Assembly (NCBI GenBank): GCA_903872555.1
Contig: CAIQLE010000064.1
Coordinates: 1 to 18,832 of the forward strand
DNA from: an uncultured bacterium
GTDB lineage: Bacteria; Pseudomonadota; Gammaproteobacteria; Burkholderiales; Burkholderiaceae_D
Length of the DNA: 18,832 nt
Direction: 5' to 3'
Part shown: piece after piece, positions 15,804 to 18,832 of the stretch
Layout of the letters: each line of letters begins with the position of its first letter
How positions within the stretch are numbered: position 1 is the first letter of the stretch
Position numbers and translations under genes: made by a program
Notes under the pieces: generated by a model
Told to the model about the DNA's origin: nothing
What the model saw: only the letters and a program-made list of their open reading frames with translations
The model's database searches: none

Positions 15804-15838
15804 AAAAAGAAAGCCCCTGCCAATGGCAAGGGCTTTTT
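15804..15838 (-). terminator. Bidirectional rho-independent terminator downstream of dksA
   Basis: A 12-bp stem with one mismatch (AAAGCCCCTGCC at 15810-15821 against GGCAAGGGCTTT at 15825-15836) encloses a 3-base loop. Read on the minus strand it is followed by a run of five T (complement of 15804-15808), and on the plus strand by T at 15837-15838. It sits 31 bases beyond the dksA stop and before the TonB-receptor gene, so dksA and the receptor probably form separate transcripts. Confidence 0.88.
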
Positions 15839-15869
15839 GTGTGGGTGCGGGTTGTGGCCCTGCCCGGGC

Positions 15870-16322
15870 TTAATCGCCGTAGAGCTTTTGCTTGAGTTCG
15901 CGGCGCTGCTGTGCTTCCAGTGACAGCGTGGCTGTGGGGCGTGCCAACAGACGTGGAATGCCGATAGGCTCGCCAGTCTCTTCGCACCAGCCGTATTCGC
16001 CGGACTCGATAGATTGCAGTGACTGCAAAATTTTCTTCAGCAGTTTGCGCTCGCGGTCACGTGTACGCAATTCCAGTGCGTGCTCTTCTTCAATCGTCGC
16101 GCGGTCAGCAGGATCGGGCACCAGCACGGTCTCGCGCAGGTGCTCGGTGGTTTCGCCGGCATTTTTCAGCAAATCTTTTTCCAGCTGTTGCAGGCGTGCT
16201 TTAAAGAAGGCGAGCTGAGCCGCATTCATATAGTCCTTCTCACCCATTGCAAGGATTTGCTCTTCGGTGAGGAGTGCGCCGGCAGTGCCAGCTGATTTGG
16301 AAGTTTTTGTAGTGGTTGCCAC
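15870..16322 (-). CDS. dksA: RNA polymerase-binding transcription factor DksA (degenerate zinc finger)
   Basis: Binds in the RNA polymerase secondary channel and, with ppGpp, adjusts transcription of ribosomal and amino-acid genes. The start is placed at GTG 16322, giving 150 residues (MATTTKTSKSAG...), close to the usual 151; a TTG at 16394 would add 24 unrelated-looking residues. The coiled coil carries the tip motif DPADRA at 70-75, with the Asp residues needed for activity. The C-terminal finger reads C113-x2-T116-x17-S134-x2-A137, so three of the four zinc cysteines are replaced while GEPIGIPRLLARPTATL is intact. Such finger-degenerate DksA proteins are known in alpha- and betaproteobacteria and in zinc-independent paralogs. 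cobW lies upstream on the same strand; a terminator follows. Confidence 0.93.
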   Translation of the reverse strand: MATTTKTSKSAGTAGALLTEEQILAMGEKDYMNAAQLAFFKARLQQLEKDLLKNAGETTEHLRETVLVPDPADRATIEEEHALELRTRDRERKLLKKILQSLQSIESGEYGWCEETGEPIGIPRLLARPTATLSLEAQQRRELKQKLYGD

Positions 16323-16465
16323 GGTGCTTGCTTTCGTAACTTCGAACCTGTGAATTTTACCCAGCGAATGTGCAGAAGCTTTGCTGCCGCGCAATCATTG
16401 TGGGCGAGGGTTTCGTGCTGTCTTTGTCTTCCCGATATTCAGGCCTGACTGAAACCGGCGGCTAT

Positions 16466-16494
16466 TTTAATCGCATTGTCCCCCTTGGCGACAA
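16466..16494 (-). promoter_or_regulatory. Possible promoter with inverted repeat upstream of dksA
   Basis: On the minus strand an inverted repeat TTGTC/GACAA (16490-16494 with 16476-16480) lies next to a TTAAAA/TAAAAT -10-like element about 18-19 bases downstream of TTGTCG. This could be the dksA promoter, lying between cobW and dksA. Only sequence resemblance supports it. Confidence 0.25.
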
Positions 16495-16561
16495 GCTTTG
16501 CGTGATTTTTAATATATTTCGTAGAAGGAATTCAGTAAATTGCTCATAAAGCTTACCAACT

Positions 16562-17611
16562 TTATACCAGACACTGCTCCAGACCATCGATGAACAGCTG
16601 TTTTGGCAGGGTTTGACCGATAAAGACCAGTTTACTGCCGCGTTCCTCGCCTTCCGCCCACATGCCTCCCAGGTCGCTGCCCATGGTCTGGTGCACGCCC
16701 TGAAAGATGACTTTGCGCGAGGCGCCTTCCATCCACAGCACTCCTTTATAGCGCAGCATGCGTGGCCCATAGACCTGCACCAGATGACCGATGAATTCCT
16801 CAAGACGGCCGGGATGAAACGGGCGCTGGCTGCGATACACGAAGGCCGCAATATCATCAGTGTGACTATGGCCATGTGCGTGATGATGTTCATGGCCATG
16901 ATGCTCATGATGATCGCAATGATCGTCACAATCATGCTCATGGTCGTGCGCTTCAGCTTTAAGAAAATCCGGATCAATCTCCAGCTTATCGTTCAGATTG
17001 AAGCCGCGTATGTCGAAAATTTCAGCGATATCTGCCTTGCCGAAATCAGCACGCGCCACGGGCGCTCTCGGGTTGATGCGCTTGAGCCGGGCTTCCAGCA
17101 AGGCGAGTTGATCGGCGCTAACTAAATCAGTTTTTGAGAGCAGCAAACGATCTGCAAAGCCGGCCTGACGCTGCGCTTCCTGAAATTGATCCAGCTGTTG
17201 CATAGCATTGCTGGCATCAATCACGGTAATCACACCATCGAGCAGGTAATCGGTACCAACCTCTTCATCGATAAAAAAAGTCTGTGCAACCGGGCCGGGA
17301 TTGGCCAGGCCAGTGGTTTCTATCACCACACGATCGAACGACAGTTCTCCTGCGCGCCGTTTTTGAGCCAGCTGACTGAGTGCTGCGATCAGATCGCCGC
17401 GTACAGTGCAGCAGACGCAACCATTGCTCATCTCTACAATCTGCTCATTGCTGTCCTGAACCAGAATTTCATTATCGATATTCTCTTCGCCGAATTCATT
17501 TTCAATCACGGCGATTTTGTGACCATGCTGCTCATGCAAAATGCGATTGAGCAGTGTGGTTTTGCCGGCGCCAAGGAAGCCGGTCAGTATCGTTGCAGGT
17601 ATCAGGGACAT
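16562..17611 (-). CDS. CobW/COG0523 family GTPase, putative metallochaperone
   Basis: Member of the G3E GTPase COG0523 family, which delivers or handles metals, often zinc (YeiR, ZigA, ZNG1) or cobalt (CobW). The 349-residue product has Walker A GFLGAGKTT at 11-19, the signature metal-binding GCVCC at 64-68, a Walker B-like IETTG at 97-101, and the base-recognition SKTD at 159-162. A histidine-rich loop at 222-250 contains 15 His and 2 Cys in 29 residues. The CobW C-terminal domain follows (FHPGRLEEFI, GVLWMEGAS). Several subfamilies have such His-rich loops, and this one is not assignable to cobalamin synthesis since no cob genes are nearby. The ATG at 17611 gives the exact family N-terminus (MSLIPATILTGFLGAGKTT), although no Shine-Dalgarno is clear. 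dksA is downstream on the same strand. Confidence 0.92.
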   Translation of the reverse strand: MSLIPATILTGFLGAGKTTLLNRILHEQHGHKIAVIENEFGEENIDNEILVQDSNEQIVEMSNGCVCCTVRGDLIAALSQLAQKRRAGELSFDRVVIETTGLANPGPVAQTFFIDEEVGTDYLLDGVITVIDASNAMQQLDQFQEAQRQAGFADRLLLSKTDLVSADQLALLEARLKRINPRAPVARADFGKADIAEIFDIRGFNLNDKLEIDPDFLKAEAHDHEHDCDDHCDHHEHHGHEHHHAHGHSHTDDIAAFVYRSQRPFHPGRLEEFIGHLVQVYGPRMLRYKGVLWMEGASRKVIFQGVHQTMGSDLGGMWAEGEERGSKLVFIGQTLPKQLFIDGLEQCLV

Positions 17612-17739
17612 ATTAAAACTTGTATCGGTGAGGGTAGGTAAATTGCGATAGTCAAAATGATGATCGCGGCAATTCCGCTTAAATAAACGGTGTGCTGAAT
17701 CTCTCTAAGGCTGAAGAAGCTGCGACGGTCTATTTTGCT

Positions 17740-18726
17740 TCATTCGCGTTTGTTCTGTTTTTTGGCACGCGGATGGGCAGCATCATAAACTTGCGCTAGT
17801 CGCTGAAAATCCAGCGAAGTATAGACCTGTGTTGATGCTATCGATGCATGGCCCAGCATTTCCTGAACCGCACGCAGATCGCCAGAAGATTGCAGCAGAT
17901 GTGATGCAAATGAATGGCGCAGCACATGCGGGTGCACATCGGCGGGTATGCCCAGCGCCTGAGCATGAGCCTTGATGCGTGTCTGCAGCAGCCGTGCTGT
18001 CATGCGGCGGCCACGTTCCGAAATGAAGAGGGCATGAACATCAGTAGTCGGGATGGTTTCTGCGATACCTTCGCGCAGCTGCAGCCAATGTCGAATAGCG
18101 ACGATAGCGGCCGCCCCGACCGGCACGCTGCGACGCTTGTTGCCCTTGCCGGTGACGGTCACTTCGGCGGCATCGAAATCTATCCAGCCTTGCGATTGAT
18201 AGCCGGCTTCGCTCATGTAACGCACATCGAGTGAGGTCAGTTCAGATACGCGCAATCCGCTGGAATACAGTAATTCAAACATCGCCTTGTTGCATACGCC
18301 GTTGACAGGATTGTCTTCAGTGATTTCTGCTACGCCCGAGACCAGTTTGACTGCATCATCGACGCCTAATGCCTTAGGCAGAGACTTGGCGCGCTTAGGC
18401 GCTTTAACGCCATCGGTAGGATTCGCATTCAGCGTCTGCTGCAATGCCAGCCAGTTGAAGAAGCCGCGCCAGGCAGACAGCTTGCGCGCTATGGAGCTGG
18501 GCGACAGGCCGCGGCCATGCAGCTGGCTGGTGTAGCGTCTGATATCCACATTTGTCAGCGCTGTCAGATGACCGACTTGTTTTTCGCGCATTAGCGCAAG
18601 TAACTGCTGCAGGTCGCGGCTGTAATTATCCAGCGTGTGTGGTGAGAACTTGCGCTGAGTCTGCAAATGCGCAAGATAGCGCTCAATCTCGGGCGGAGTG
18701 CCGGAGCTCTGCACGATCTCAGGCAA
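17740..18726 (-). CDS. xerC: Tyrosine recombinase XerC
   Basis: Site-specific recombinase that, with XerD, resolves chromosome dimers at dif during division. The 328-residue product has an N-terminal SAM-like core-binding domain (about 12-98, FSPHTLDNYSRDLQQLL) and a C-terminal catalytic domain. The active-site residues are all visible: Arg159 (GLRVSEL), Lys194 (TGKGNKRR), His267 and Arg270 (HVLRHS), His293 (GHAS) and the nucleophile Tyr302 (VYTSLD). The start is a TTG at 18726, supported by AAGG five bases upstream; a GTG four codons on is an alternative. It overlaps the 3' end of the DUF484 gene by eight bases, a pairing common in proteobacteria. The length is slightly above the usual 300. 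Confidence 0.95.
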   Translation of the reverse strand: MPEIVQSSGTPPEIERYLAHLQTQRKFSPHTLDNYSRDLQQLLALMREKQVGHLTALTNVDIRRYTSQLHGRGLSPSSIARKLSAWRGFFNWLALQQTLNANPTDGVKAPKRAKSLPKALGVDDAVKLVSGVAEITEDNPVNGVCNKAMFELLYSSGLRVSELTSLDVRYMSEAGYQSQGWIDFDAAEVTVTGKGNKRRSVPVGAAAIVAIRHWLQLREGIAETIPTTDVHALFISERGRRMTARLLQTRIKAHAQALGIPADVHPHVLRHSFASHLLQSSGDLRAVQEMLGHASIASTQVYTSLDFQRLAQVYDAAHPRAKKQNKRE

Positions 18727-18832
18727 TCAGGCCTTGCAGGCTGGCGCTGGCGGTCTCGCCTATGCGGGCAAGAAAATCCGTGGCCAGCTCGCTGGAGAAA
18801 CGCTGGGCGTCTGGCGAGCCCAGCACCAGCAA
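18719..18832 (-). CDS. DUF484 family protein, C-terminal 37 residues (5' end outside window)
   Basis: Reading from 18832 on the minus strand, the frame is open to a TGA at 18719-18721. The visible end contains LGSPDAQRFSSELATDFLARIGE, which matches the conserved C-terminus of DUF484 proteins (LGSPD...R....TDFLARLGE). These are GAF-like proteins of unknown function commonly found directly upstream of xerC. The overlap of eight bases with xerC suggests co-translation. Confidence 0.82.
   Translation of the reverse strand: MLVLGSPDAQRFSSELATDFLARIGETASASLQGLIA
18732..18735 (-). promoter_or_regulatory. Shine-Dalgarno supporting the xerC TTG start
   Basis: AAGG on the minus strand, five bases before the TTG at 18726, lies within the last codons of the DUF484 gene. 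Its spacing favours TTG over the GTG at 18714, which has no comparable element. Confidence 0.5.

Noticed and set aside
16546..16565. ATAAAG/CTTTAT hairpin at the end of the CobW-family gene as a terminator
   Set aside because: Only a 6-bp AT-rich stem overlapping the stop codon, with no T-run; too weak to call a terminator.
16613..17125. Plus-strand 170-codon frame with a Met/Ile-rich, membrane-like stretch
   Set aside because: It is antisense to the CobW-family gene; the Met-rich part is the reverse complement of the His codon run, so the apparent membrane helix is an artefact.

Overview
The window looks like chromosomal DNA of a betaproteobacterium, most likely Burkholderiales and possibly Oxalobacteraceae-like. 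This rests on three things: a complete general secretory pathway cluster, a DksA of the CEETGEPIG type seen in that group, and a DUF484-xerC pair. The genus assignment is an inference from protein flavour and moderate GC content judged by eye; no database was searched.

Layout. Positions 1-711 hold the 3' end of an autotransporter-type beta-barrel protein. Positions 712-976 are intergenic, with several small hairpins and a pair of adjacent palindromes that may control the next operon. Positions 977-12220 carry a compact plus-strand type II secretion system (T2SS) operon in the order gspG-H-I-J-K-L-M-N-D-E-F-C. Many junctions overlap (GTGA or ATGA), which suggests translational coupling. The cluster supplies the pseudopilins (G, H, I, J, K), the inner-membrane platform (L, M, F, C), N, the secretin (D) and the ATPase (E). 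The prepilin peptidase (gspO/pilD) and a pilotin are not here and must be encoded elsewhere.

From 12238 to the end all genes are on the minus strand. Read in their own direction they are: a DUF484 gene (3' end only), xerC, a CobW/COG0523 GTPase with a histidine-rich loop, dksA with a degenerate zinc finger, a strong hairpin terminator, a TonB-dependent receptor resembling the ZnuD zinc-receptor family, and a protein that appears to be an internal duplication of a helical (TPR-like) plus STAS-like unit. The CobW GTPase, the finger-less DksA and the ZnuD-like receptor together suggest, but do not prove, a link to zinc homeostasis. No Zur box was recognised by eye.

No tRNA, rRNA, CRISPR array, insertion sequence or phage gene was seen. 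No gene-free stretch exceeds 300 bases; the largest are 712-976, 15642-15869 and 13390-13607. The bulk of the window is a conserved, known system. The most unusual items are the duplicated STAS-like protein, the ZnuD-like receptor without its usual His-rich loop, the palindromes upstream of gspG, and low-complexity tails on GspL, GspD and GspC.
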